Source: Azohydromonas sediminis (GTDB taxonomy: Bacteria; Pseudomonadota; Gammaproteobacteria; Burkholderiales; Burkholderiaceae_C). From it: 40,431 bases of DNA. The translations under genes and the position numbers were made by a program. Below the pieces are notes generated by a model. That model saw only the letters and a program-made list of their open reading frames with translations, was not told the origin of the DNA and ran no database searches. The DNA lies in contig NZ_QOAZ01000031.1 in NCBI RefSeq assembly GCF_003574675.1, positions 1 to 40,431 of the forward strand. Direction: 5' to 3'. Shown here one piece after another: positions 22,901 to 30,731 of the stretch. Position 1 is the stretch's first letter. The number at the start of each line of letters is the position of its first letter.

Positions 22901-23548
22901 GGCCTGCACGTCTTCGTTGCGCGAGAGCTTGTCCAGCCGTGCGATGACCAATGGCGTCTCGGTGAACCAGTTGCCGGTGCGCGCGGCCTCGAGCTTGTCG
23001 TTGGTGAGTATCTCGAATGGCAGCTGAAACCGGCGCCAGAGTTCGTCTTGCCACTGCTCGGCGAGGCTGCCAGGACAGACGACCAGGCAGCGCTGCAGGT
23101 CACCGCGGGCGAGCAGCTCTTTGATGAGCAAGCCGGCCATGATCGTCTTGCCGGCGCCAGGGTCATCTGCGAGCAGGAAGCGCAAAGGCTGCCGCGGCAG
23201 CATCGCCTCGTAGACGGCGGTAATCTGGTGCGGCAGCGGCTCGACCAGCGAGGTGTGCACGGCCAGCAGGGGGTCGAACAGATGCGCAAGCCGGATGCGG
23301 TGGGCCTCGGAGACGAGGCGGAACAGGTGCCCGTCGCCGTCGAAGCTCCAAGGCCTGCCCTGGGCGACGACTTCCAGCCGCGGCTCGTCGTGGCGATAGA
23401 GCAGCTCGTTACCCAGACGGCCCTCGGCCGTCTTGTAGGTCAGTTCGAGCCCTTCAGAGCCGAACCACTGCGCGCTCACCACGGTGACGACGCCGCTAGG
23501 CAAGATGCCGCGCACGGAGGCGCCGGGGGTGAGGTGTTCGAGCTTCAT
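19982..23548 (-). CDS. SNF2-family helicase with C-terminal DUF3883 nuclease-like domain
   Basis: This 1,188-aa protein is an ATP-dependent DNA translocase. Visible motifs are Walker A LADDPGAGKTIMAGLL (128-135 core), DEAH (231-234), TATPHN (268-273), and the second RecA domain with RFGRIHRIGQ. An acidic stretch (DADDIDDLEDAPDDE) lies between the lobes. The C-terminus is DUF3883-like and keeps a PD-(D/E)xK pattern: GYDIES (D1097) and RFLEVKGR (E1112, K1114), so the protein may both move along and cut or sense DNA. It starts 2 bases after the WYL regulator ends and is followed 1 base later by the GTPase. Helicases of this form occur in methylase/DUF499 anti-phage loci. Confidence 0.9.
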   Translation of the reverse strand: MKLEHLTPGASVRGILPSGVVTVVSAQWFGSEGLELTYKTAEGRLGNELLYRHDEPRLEVVAQGRPWSFDGDGHLFRLVSEAHRIRLAHLFDPLLAVHTSLVEPLPHQITAVYEAMLPRQPLRFLLADDPGAGKTIMAGLLIKELLARGDLQRCLVVCPGSLAEQWQDELWRRFQLPFEILTNDKLEAARTGNWFTETPLVIARLDKLSRNEDVQAKLQSPEAGWDLVVFDEAHKLSATFFGGEIKYTKRYRLAQLLGARTRHLLLMTATPHNGKDEDFQLFLALLDSDRFEGRFRDGVHQVDVTDLMRRMVKESLVKFDGTPLFPERVAHTVPYDLTPAEQQLYSEVTSYVREEFNRAEALQNDKRAGTVGFALTILQRRLASSPEAIYQSLKRRRERLEKRLRELEMLQRNGALAIDFQGPTLDADDIDDLEDAPDDEVETAEEEVLDQATAARTMAELKTEIGMLAHLEALAAKVRASGTDKKWFELASLLDEIFGGAPALQAAEPEATYGDQPAPRPVPSPSQKLVVFTEHRDTLNYLQRKITARLGRPEAVQIIHGGMGREERLKAQEAFKHDPQVKVLVATDAAGEGINLQRAHLMVNYDLPWNPNRIEQRFGRIHRIGQTEVCHLWNLVADKTREGEVYLRLLEKLELARQALGGQVFDVLGKLVFDGRPLRELLVEAIRYGEQPEVKARLTRAIDGAVDRQQLRELIEERALAHTVMDASRLAEIRDDMQRAEARRLQPHYIESFFLEAFRQLGGAARQREPRRYEVTHVPAPVRQRDRLIGLVEPVLPRYERIVFEKELVAPLGQPLAAFVCPGHPLLDAVIDLTLERHRELLKRGTVLVDERDAGTSPRVLFYLEHSIHDATPTTSGDRRTVSRRMLYVELGEHGQVRHLHYAPYLDYRPLRSDEPGVEALLGRPECIWIRPELEHQALTHAIAEVVPEHLREVRGQRLAWIEKTRAAVKDRLTKEIAYWDHRAQQLQQQESAGKPNARLNSQEARRRADELQARLQGRLRQLDLEAHITAVPPVVMGGVVVVPAGLLAAMQGRDMARSPAIDRQLVAARARDIVMETERRLGYHPVDREAEKLGYDIESKDPRSSQLRFLEVKGRVEDADTVTVTKNEILYSLNQPGQFILALVEFTTDGGHRVHYLREPFRREPDFGVTSVNYDFAELLQRAQPPA

Positions 23549-23550
23549 GC

Positions 23551-24570
23551 TCAGTGCCTCGCAGAAATGGAAGATCGCAACGGCGGCGAGTTGGTCGACG
23601 GCACGTAGCGCGCAGAAGCGCTCGCCAGCGCCGCGCGAACCTGGTCGACCAGGGTCTCGGGCTCGACGACGCGAACCTGGTCACCGTGGCGCAGGATGTC
23701 CATGGCCAGCTCCGTCGCGTCGGCGTAGGGGACCTGTATCTCGTAGCGCCCGTCGTCCAGCCAACGCCCCCGCTGCCGCGGATGCCACTCCTCGCGGCTT
23801 ACCCACTGCGCGGCCTGCGGCTCGAAAACCAGCTTGGCCCACTGCGTCTTCGCACCGGCGTAGATGCCGTACCCACCATCCATTTCCGCCTCGACCTGCT
23901 TGAGCGGTACATCCTTTGCACGAGATTCCAGCAGGGAGGCGTCCTCGATGGCATCGAGCGCGAAGCGCCGCAAACCTTCCGAGCGGTGACACCACGCGTC
24001 CATGTACCAGGTGTTGCGGTAGTGCACGAGCCGCTGCGGTGACACCTCGCGCTGGCCGACCTCGCCGCGGCCGCGGCTGAAGTAGCGCATCGCCACCCGC
24101 CGCCGTTTGACCAGCGCCTCGCCGATCAGCTCGAAGAACTTCGACGGCACCGGGCGGCGCGCCGGGCTGATGATCTTGACCCGCTTGACGATCGCCTTGG
24201 CCTCGGCGTCCGTCGTGCCGAGCATCTGGTGCACGCGCTCCAGCAGCGGCTGCAGGTGACGGCTGAGCGTGCCCTGCCCGTCGAGCTCGCTCAGCAGCTG
24301 GTGCGTCATCAGCAGGCTGTAGAGCTCGCGCTCGCTGAACCACAGGCCCGGCAACTCGTGCTTGCGCCCGCGGAACTCGGCGCCGAACTTGTAGCCGTTG
24401 AGGAACCGGTCGTACTCGATCGGCGCGTCGAGCTGGTCGCGCAGGTACTCGAGGTCGCGCTTGAGCGTCGCGGGCGAGACCTCGAGCTCGTCGAGCAGCT
24501 CGCGGAAGCTCACGTGCCCCCTGGCCTTGATCAGCATCTCGATGCGGTAGACGCGCGCGGTCTTGGTCAT
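23551..24570 (-). CDS. WYL-domain transcriptional regulator (HTH-WYL)
   Basis: The 339-aa protein opens with a DeoR/HTH_11-like winged helix (YRIEMLIKARGHVSFRELLD, then LEVSPATLKRDLEYLRDQL), followed by a WYL domain: RVAMRYFSRG and the diagnostic HYRNTWYMDAWCH at the WYL position, and a C-terminal WCX-like part ending around VRVVEPETLVDQVRAAL. Such proteins (BrxR/CapW relatives) repress defence operons and are thought to respond to nucleic-acid or nucleotide signals of infection. The ATG at 24570 is clear; the longer frame is noise. It is the first gene of the long minus-strand defence operon and divergent from the HNH-like gene. Matching inverted repeats in the intergenic region are likely its binding sites. 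Confidence 0.88.
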   Translation of the reverse strand: MTKTARVYRIEMLIKARGHVSFRELLDELEVSPATLKRDLEYLRDQLDAPIEYDRFLNGYKFGAEFRGRKHELPGLWFSERELYSLLMTHQLLSELDGQGTLSRHLQPLLERVHQMLGTTDAEAKAIVKRVKIISPARRPVPSKFFELIGEALVKRRRVAMRYFSRGRGEVGQREVSPQRLVHYRNTWYMDAWCHRSEGLRRFALDAIEDASLLESRAKDVPLKQVEAEMDGGYGIYAGAKTQWAKLVFEPQAAQWVSREEWHPRQRGRWLDDGRYEIQVPYADATELAMDILRHGDQVRVVEPETLVDQVRAALASASARYVPSTNSPPLRSSISARH

Positions 24571-24586
24571 GGAAGGCTGCCGGTTC

Positions 24587-24609
24587 GGTGGCTCAGCGGG
24601 CGAGCCACC
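24587..24609. promoter_or_regulatory. Inverted repeat 1, probable WYL operator
   Basis: GGTGGCTC and GAGCCACC are perfect reverse complements around a 7-base spacer. The site lies 17-39 bases upstream of the regulator's ATG and just downstream of its likely -10 box, where a bound repressor would block transcription. The same half-site and spacing recur at 24762-24784. Confidence 0.65.
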
Positions 24610-24611
24610 CG

Positions 24612-24641
24612 ACTGTACGTGCCGGTGCCGAACGTGCGCAA
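24612..24641 (-). promoter_or_regulatory. Likely promoter of the WYL/defence operon
   Basis: On the minus strand TTGCGC (24641-24636) and TACAGT (24617-24612) are separated by 18 bases. The -10 box ends 41 bases before the regulator's ATG, and the inverted repeat at 24587-24609 covers the expected transcription start. Boxes are only moderately close to consensus, but the placement fits autoregulation. Confidence 0.45.
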
Positions 24642-24761
24642 TCCGATCAGCGTCGCGTGTGTGCAACGCTGCCCGGGGAGGCGCCCCTGCGGCGCCCGCG
24701 CACCGAACGGCGGCGGCAGCCGCGGCGCGCCGCCCGGGTTTGCCCGGATGGAAGCGCGCCA

Positions 24762-24784
24762 GGTGGCTCACGCCCTGAGCCATT
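24762..24784. promoter_or_regulatory. Inverted repeat 2, probable WYL operator
   Basis: GGTGGCTC, a 7-base spacer and GAGCCATT repeat the arms and spacing of the site at 24587-24609, with only the outer two bases of the right arm differing. It lies 62-84 bases upstream of the HNH-like gene, so the same regulator may control both directions. Confidence 0.6.
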
Positions 24785-24845
24785 GGGGATGCACGCTGGC
24801 GGTCACGATGGGCGCGGTGCCCGTCGAACGCGCAGGAGAACCCCC

Positions 24846-25991
24846 ATGTCCGACGCCCACACCCTCGCCCGCAGCACCCTCGTGCTCGACACCCCCTCCC
24901 CGGCCGACCGCACCGCCTTCGAGATCGGCTGGGACCACGCGCACTACCGCCTCGTGCCGCCGGCGGACCACCTGCACGAGGGCCACCCGATGCGCCAGGG
25001 CTGGGAGGCCGGGCAGGCCGTCTTCGGCGCGCGCACGCTGCGCGCCACCCCGCATGTGCGCAAGTGGCTGCAGCTGCGCCTGAACGCGTGGCTGCGCGGC
25101 AAGGCGTTCGATACGGTGGCCGTCACGCCGCACTTCCTGAAAGCGATCGACGTGCCGGTGTGCCCGATCACCGGCGAGGCGCTCACCCACGGCACCGGGC
25201 TGCCGAGCGACGCTTCGGTGGACCGGGTGAACAACGACGCTGGCTACGCCGCGGGCAACCTCGCCGTGATGAGCGTGCGCGCCAACCGCGCGAAGTCGCT
25301 CTACGACTGGCGCGACGCGGCCTGCTTCGCACGCCAGATCGAGGCGGGGCGGCTCGGCACGATCGACGGGCTGAGCGCCGGGCAGTGGGCGCGCCTGGCG
25401 TCGCTGATGAGCCTGTGCACGCCGCTCACGCACGCCGAGGCCGCCAGCCTGCCGCTGCTGGTGCTGCCGCCGCCGCGGCTGCGCGTGCTCAACCCGGTGC
25501 AGGCGCTGCAGGTCGTGCTCACGCTGCGCTTCTGCTACCCGGGTCGGCTGCCGCGCGTGGACCAGGTGGTGGCGCTGTTCCCCGAAGGCGTGCGGCTGGC
25601 GCTGCACAACCTGCTGACCACCCTGCTCGCCCGCCGCATCGCCGCCGGCCCCGCGGCCGACGCCGCCGCGCTGCGCCGGGCGATGGAGGCAGCCTGGGCG
25701 CGGCCGCTGGTGCTGCGCCGCTGGCAGCGCGTGGCGCTGCGGCTGACGCCCGCGCAGTGCGAGCGCATCGTCGAGCTCGCCGTGCAGCGGCGCCTGGCAG
25801 GCAGCGAACTGCGCTGCCTGAGCTTCGAGGTAGCCACCGACGGCTGGGCGCTGGAGACGAATGGGCGGGCGGCCGCAGACTCGCCCGAGCCGATGCGGCA
25901 GCAGCTGCCCGCGCCCGCGGCGGTGCACGAGGTGACCGCTTTGCCGCCGACACCGGCCCGCACCGAGCTGCCCCGCTGGCTCGCTCGTTGA
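24846..25991 (+). CDS. HNH-like endonuclease-related protein, 381 aa
   Basis: The protein contains VPVCPITGEALTHG (C106) and then ASVDRVNNDAGYAAGNLAVM (D126, N129, N138) and RANRAKS (N147). This is the layout of HNH-type nucleases in which 'DRxNNxxGYxxGNxxxMSxxAN' follows a short Cys motif. The classic first histidine is not obvious, so activity is uncertain. The remainder (residues 160-340) is helical and leucine/arginine-rich with no family I recognise. The ATG at 24846 follows GGAG at a suitable distance. It is transcribed divergently from the WYL regulator across 275 bases holding two operator-like repeats, and the VWA gene follows 49 bases downstream, so the two plus-strand genes probably form an operon. 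Confidence 0.65.
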   Translation: MSDAHTLARSTLVLDTPSPADRTAFEIGWDHAHYRLVPPADHLHEGHPMRQGWEAGQAVFGARTLRATPHVRKWLQLRLNAWLRGKAFDTVAVTPHFLKAIDVPVCPITGEALTHGTGLPSDASVDRVNNDAGYAAGNLAVMSVRANRAKSLYDWRDAACFARQIEAGRLGTIDGLSAGQWARLASLMSLCTPLTHAEAASLPLLVLPPPRLRVLNPVQALQVVLTLRFCYPGRLPRVDQVVALFPEGVRLALHNLLTTLLARRIAAGPAADAAALRRAMEAAWARPLVLRRWQRVALRLTPAQCERIVELAVQRRLAGSELRCLSFEVATDGWALETNGRAAADSPEPMRQQLPAPAAVHEVTALPPTPARTELPRWLAR

Positions 25992-26040
25992 GCCAGTCGC
26001 CTGCGATCCTCGAGTGCCCCCCCGTTCTGCTGGAGACGTC

Positions 26041-27390
26041 ATGGACGAGTACCTCTGCCTTTCCACCACCGTCGTGCTGACCCCGCGCCGCGCCGGCGTC
26101 GTCGACGGCCGCGACAACGTCGTCGAAGTGCTGCTGCGCGTGCAGGCCCCCGACGCGCCAGCCGGGCACGCCGCGCAGCGTCCGCCGCAGGCGATTGCGC
26201 TCGTGATCGACCGCTCGGGCTCGATGGCCGGGCAGCCGCTGGCCGAGGCCAAGCGCTGCGCCGAATACGTGATCTCCCGCCTGCGGCCGACCGACACGCT
26301 GTCGCTCGTGCAGTTCGACGACCGCGTGCGGCGGCTGTGGCCGGCGCAGCCGCTGGGCGACGGCAGCGTGCAGCGCGCCGCCGTCGAGGCCATCACCGAG
26401 GGCGGCAGCACCAACCTGCACGGCGGCTGGCTCGACGGCGCCGAGAGCCTCGGCACCGTGGCAGGCCATGGCCTGAAGCGCGTGATCCTGCTGTCCGACG
26501 GGCAGGCCAACCAGGGCCTGACCGACCCCGCCAAGATCGCCGCGCAGTGCGCGCAGTGGGCCAGCCGCGGCATCACGACGAGCACCTACGGGCTCGGGCA
26601 TCAGTTCAACGAGGAGCTGATGATCGCGATGGCGCGCGCCGGCGGCGGCAGCAGCTACTACGGCGACACCGCGGCCGACCTGATGGAGCCCTTCGAGCGC
26701 GAACTCGAGCTGCTGGGCAACCTGTGCCTGCGCGAGCTGCGCCTGGCGGTGCAGGCACCGGACGGGGTCGAGGTGCAGGTGGTCAACGACCTGCCGCGCA
26801 CCGAGGGCCAGTGGCACTTGCCCGACTTCGCCTGGGGCGCCGAGGCGTGGGCCGTGCTGCGGCTGAAGGTGCCGGTCACGTCGCTGCCACCGGTCGGGAC
26901 GGCGGCCACGCTCGTGCGTGTGTCGGTGTCGGGGCGCACGCCGGACGGCGAAGCGGTGCAGCTCGAGCGCACCGGCCTGTCGGTGCCGGTGCTCAGCGCC
27001 GGCAGCTTCAACGCGCTGGCCGACGACGAGCTCGTCACGCGCCGGCTCATCGAGCTGGCCGCGGCGGACGCACTGACCCGCATCCGCGCCGCAGCCGCCC
27101 GCGGCCGCTGGAAAGAAGTCGACCGCATGCTCGAGGAAGCCAGCCGCCAGTTCGCCGGCAACGAGTGGGTGGCGTCGGTCCTCGCCGCGATGCGCTCCAT
27201 CGCCGAGACGCGCGAGATCGAGCGCGCGATGAAGGAGATGATGTACTCGTCGACCCGGCTGCGCGACCGGCTCGCGCTGCGGGAAGAGGGCTTGCAGTTC
27301 TCGGTCGACGACGAGGCGCAGTTGCCGACCTTCCTGCGCCGCAAGCGCATGCAGGGTAAGTCTGACAAGCAGTCTGGGCCGACGGCGTGA
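26041..27390 (+). CDS. von Willebrand factor A domain protein
   Basis: The 449-aa protein has a VWA domain with a complete metal-ion site: ALVIDRSGSMAG (D57, S59, S61), EGGSTNLHGGW and RVILLSDGQANQG. A beta-rich segment follows (about residues 235-330), then a helical C-terminus that includes RGRWKEVDRMLEEASRQF. There is no signal peptide, so it is cytosolic. VWA proteins of this sort act as scaffolds, often with MoxR ATPases or in defence gene sets; no MoxR is present here. The ATG at 26041 has CTGGAG upstream. The last codons (GKSDKQSGPTA) run up to an IS-damaged region, so the natural C-terminus could have been altered. Confidence 0.8.
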   Translation: MDEYLCLSTTVVLTPRRAGVVDGRDNVVEVLLRVQAPDAPAGHAAQRPPQAIALVIDRSGSMAGQPLAEAKRCAEYVISRLRPTDTLSLVQFDDRVRRLWPAQPLGDGSVQRAAVEAITEGGSTNLHGGWLDGAESLGTVAGHGLKRVILLSDGQANQGLTDPAKIAAQCAQWASRGITTSTYGLGHQFNEELMIAMARAGGGSSYYGDTAADLMEPFERELELLGNLCLRELRLAVQAPDGVEVQVVNDLPRTEGQWHLPDFAWGAEAWAVLRLKVPVTSLPPVGTAATLVRVSVSGRTPDGEAVQLERTGLSVPVLSAGSFNALADDELVTRRLIELAAADALTRIRAAAARGRWKEVDRMLEEASRQFAGNEWVASVLAAMRSIAETREIERAMKEMMYSSTRLRDRLALREEGLQFSVDDEAQLPTFLRRKRMQGKSDKQSGPTA

Positions 27391-28353
<963 letters not shown>

Positions 28354-28377
28354 ACCCACCCGGACCGCCAAAGCGCA

Positions 28378-28410
28378 GGGTTGTCCACCGGACTTGCTTG
28401 TGGGCAACCC
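28378..28410. terminator. Hairpin between IS110 remnant and SDR gene
   Basis: GGGTTGTCCAC and GTGGGCAACCC pair over 11 positions (one U-G) around an 11-base loop. It lies after the IS110 fragment and 63 bases beyond the 3' end of the minus-strand metabolic operon. No T-run follows on either strand, so it could be a rho-independent-like terminator or part of the IS110 end. Confidence 0.35.
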
Positions 28411-28472
28411 GTGCTCACGCCAGCAACTCGGCGTTCCTCAGCCACGGGGGACTTGACGAAGAACACGGTTAC

Positions 28473-29228
28473 TCAGACGCAGCGCGCGCCGTCCACCTCG
28501 AGGCACACCCCGGAAATGAACTCCGCCTCGTCGGACGCGAGGAAGAGCGCCGCGTTGGCGATGTCGAGCGGTCGAGACAGCCGGCCCAGCGGGATGGTCG
28601 CGATGAACTTCGCGCGGCGCTCGGGCGTGTCCTCGCCCATGAATTCGGCGAGCAGCCCAGTCTCCCCGGCCACCGGGTTGATCACGTTCACGCGGATGCG
28701 CTCCGGGCCGAGCTCGGCGGCCATCGAGCGGCTGGTGACGATCGCGGCGCCCTTGCTGCCGTTGTACCAAGTCAAGCCCGGGCGCGGGCGCACGCCCGCG
28801 GTGGAGGCGATCGTGATGAAGCAGCCGCCACCGGCCTTGCGGAACACCGGCACCGCGTGCTTCGCGGTGAGGTACAGGCTCTTGACGTTGACCGCGTAGA
28901 TGCGGTCGAATTCGTCCTCGCCCACCTCCAGCATCGGCCGGTTGCGGTGCGTGGTGCCGGCGTTGTTGACCACGGTGGTCAGCCCGCCGTAGGCGTCGAG
29001 CGCGGACTGCACCAGGCGGGCGACGTCCGCGTCCTTCGAGACGTCTCCCTGCACGAAGACCGCCTCGCCGCCGGCCGCGCGGATCTGGGCGGTCACCCGT
29101 TCACCCCCCTCGGGCCGAAGGTCGTTGACGACCACCTTGCAGCCTTCCTGCGCGTAGCGCTTGGCGATGCCCTCGCCAAAGCCCGAACCCGCGCCGGTCA
29201 CGATCGCGATCTTGCCCGCCAGCCTCAT
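28473..29228 (-). CDS. Short-chain dehydrogenase/reductase (FabG-like)
   Basis: The 251-aa protein is a classical SDR, an NAD(P)-dependent alcohol or polyol dehydrogenase. It has the cofactor loop TGAGSGFG (11-18), NNAG (88-91), and the catalytic set N114, S142, Y155 and K159 (YNGSK). It is the last gene of the acid-sugar operon, 29 bases after the aldehyde dehydrogenase. An SDR with an aldehyde dehydrogenase suggests stepwise oxidation of an alcohol to an acid that would feed the upstream pathway; the substrate cannot be read from sequence. The end of the gene is 119 bases from the IS110 remnant and is not damaged. Confidence 0.9.
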   Translation of the reverse strand: MRLAGKIAIVTGAGSGFGEGIAKRYAQEGCKVVVNDLRPEGGERVTAQIRAAGGEAVFVQGDVSKDADVARLVQSALDAYGGLTTVVNNAGTTHRNRPMLEVGEDEFDRIYAVNVKSLYLTAKHAVPVFRKAGGGCFITIASTAGVRPRPGLTWYNGSKGAAIVTSRSMAAELGPERIRVNVINPVAGETGLLAEFMGEDTPERRAKFIATIPLGRLSRPLDIANAALFLASDEAEFISGVCLEVDGARCV

Positions 29229-29257
29229 CGTTCACTCCTCCTCTCTTGGCTCTGATG

Positions 29258-30709
29258 TCATCCGTGGCGCACGGCCACGGTCTTGATGGTCGTGAAGGAC
29301 AGCAGCCCCTCGATGCCCTTCTCGCGGCCATGGCCGCTGGACTTCACGCCGCCGAAGGGCAGCTCGACGCCACCCGCCGCGCCGTAGTTGTTGATGAACA
29401 CCTGCCCGGCCCGCAGCCTCCTGGCCATCCGCATCTGGCGCGCACCGTCGCGGGTCCACACGCCGGCGACCAGGCCGTAGCGCGTGGCGTTCGCCAGCCG
29501 CACCGCCTCGTCCTCGCCGTCGAAGGACATGGCGGCAAGCACCGGGCCGAAGATCTCCTGCTGAGCGATCGGATGGTCGGCCGGCACATCCGCGAAGAGC
29601 ACCGGAGCGAGGTAGAAGCCTCCAGCGGGCGCGTCGGGCGCGATGCTGCCCCGGCCGACCACGCGCAGGCCGTCACTCTCGGCCATCTCGACGAATCGCG
29701 CGACGCGCTCGAGCTGGCTCCTGCGGATCAGCGGGCCGCACGCGAGATTCGCCGCGCCGGGCCCCACGCGCACCGCATCGAAGGCCTTGCCCAGCCGCGC
29801 GAGCAGTGGCTCGTAGATGGAGCGCTCGACGAGCAGGCGGCTGCCGGCCGAGCAGGTCTGCCCGGCGTTCTGCACGATCGCGTTGACCAACGAGGGCAGC
29901 GCGGCGTCGAGGTCGGCATCGGCGAACACGATCTGCGGCGACTTGCCGCCCAGCTCCAGGGTGACCGGCACGTGGCGCTCGGCGGCCGCTTGCGCGACGC
30001 GCGTGCCGGTCTCGGGCGAGCCGGTGAACGAGTAGTGGTCGATGCCGGGGTGGGCGGTGAGCGCGCTGCCCGCCTCGGAGCCCAGGCCGGTGACCAGGTT
30101 CAGGGCGCCGGCGGGAAGCCCGCAGCCGGCCGCGAGCTCGGCCACCCGCAGCAGCGACAGGCAGGCGTCCTCGCCCGGCTTCACCACGCACGCGTTGCCG
30201 GCGGCCAGCGCCGCGGCCACCGTGCGCCCGAAGATCTGCATCGGGTAGTTCCAGGGCACGATGTGCCCGGTGACGCCGTGCGGCTCGCGCTCGGCGAACA
30301 CCGTGTAGCCCGCCTGGAAGGGGATCGTGTAGCCGCCCACCTTGTCGGCGAGGCCGCCGTAGAACTCGAAGTAGCGTGCGCAGGCGAGCGCGTCGCTGCG
30401 CGCCTGGCCGAGCGGCTTGCCGCAGTCGCGCGATTCGATCGCCGCCAGTTCGTCCGCGTGCTCCTGGATGCTCGCGGCCACGCGCATCAGCACGCGACCG
30501 CGCTCCAGCGCGCTCGCGCGGCCCCACTCCCCCTCGAAGGCCTCCCGCGCGGCGGCCACCGCCGCATCCACGTCGCGGGCGTCGCCGCGCGCGATCGCAG
30601 CGAAGGGCTGGCCGTCGGAAGGATCGATCATCGGCAGGGTATGCTCCCCTGCCCCGGGCACCCAGCGGTTGCCGATCCAGTGGAAGCCTTGGTCGTAGCG
30701 TGCGTTCAT
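29258..30709 (-). CDS. NAD(P)-dependent aldehyde dehydrogenase
   Basis: This 483-aa enzyme oxidises an aldehyde to an acid. Catalytic residues are all visible: N154 in VPWNYP, E252 in LELGGKS, and C286 in NAGQTCSAGS. The Rossmann nucleotide-binding segment lies around SFTGSPETGTRVA. The ATG at 30709 (MNARYDQGFHWIG) has CGGAGCACGAG upstream and lies 22 bases after the dctM stop; a longer open frame reads the antisense of the dctM repeat tail and is not real. Within this operon it could convert a C4 aldehyde (for example an aldotetrose) to the acid handled by LtnD or DenD, but this is inference. Confidence 0.92.
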   Translation of the reverse strand: MNARYDQGFHWIGNRWVPGAGEHTLPMIDPSDGQPFAAIARGDARDVDAAVAAAREAFEGEWGRASALERGRVLMRVAASIQEHADELAAIESRDCGKPLGQARSDALACARYFEFYGGLADKVGGYTIPFQAGYTVFAEREPHGVTGHIVPWNYPMQIFGRTVAAALAAGNACVVKPGEDACLSLLRVAELAAGCGLPAGALNLVTGLGSEAGSALTAHPGIDHYSFTGSPETGTRVAQAAAERHVPVTLELGGKSPQIVFADADLDAALPSLVNAIVQNAGQTCSAGSRLLVERSIYEPLLARLGKAFDAVRVGPGAANLACGPLIRRSQLERVARFVEMAESDGLRVVGRGSIAPDAPAGGFYLAPVLFADVPADHPIAQQEIFGPVLAAMSFDGEDEAVRLANATRYGLVAGVWTRDGARQMRMARRLRAGQVFINNYGAAGGVELPFGGVKSSGHGREKGIEGLLSFTTIKTVAVRHG

Positions 30710-30731
30710 CTCGTGCTCCGTGCCGTGGGTG

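Noticed and set aside
24571-24845. Possible small RNA or short leader gene between the divergent genes
   Set aside because: No short ORF with a good ribosome binding site and no terminator; the operator-like repeats and promoter explain the visible structure.
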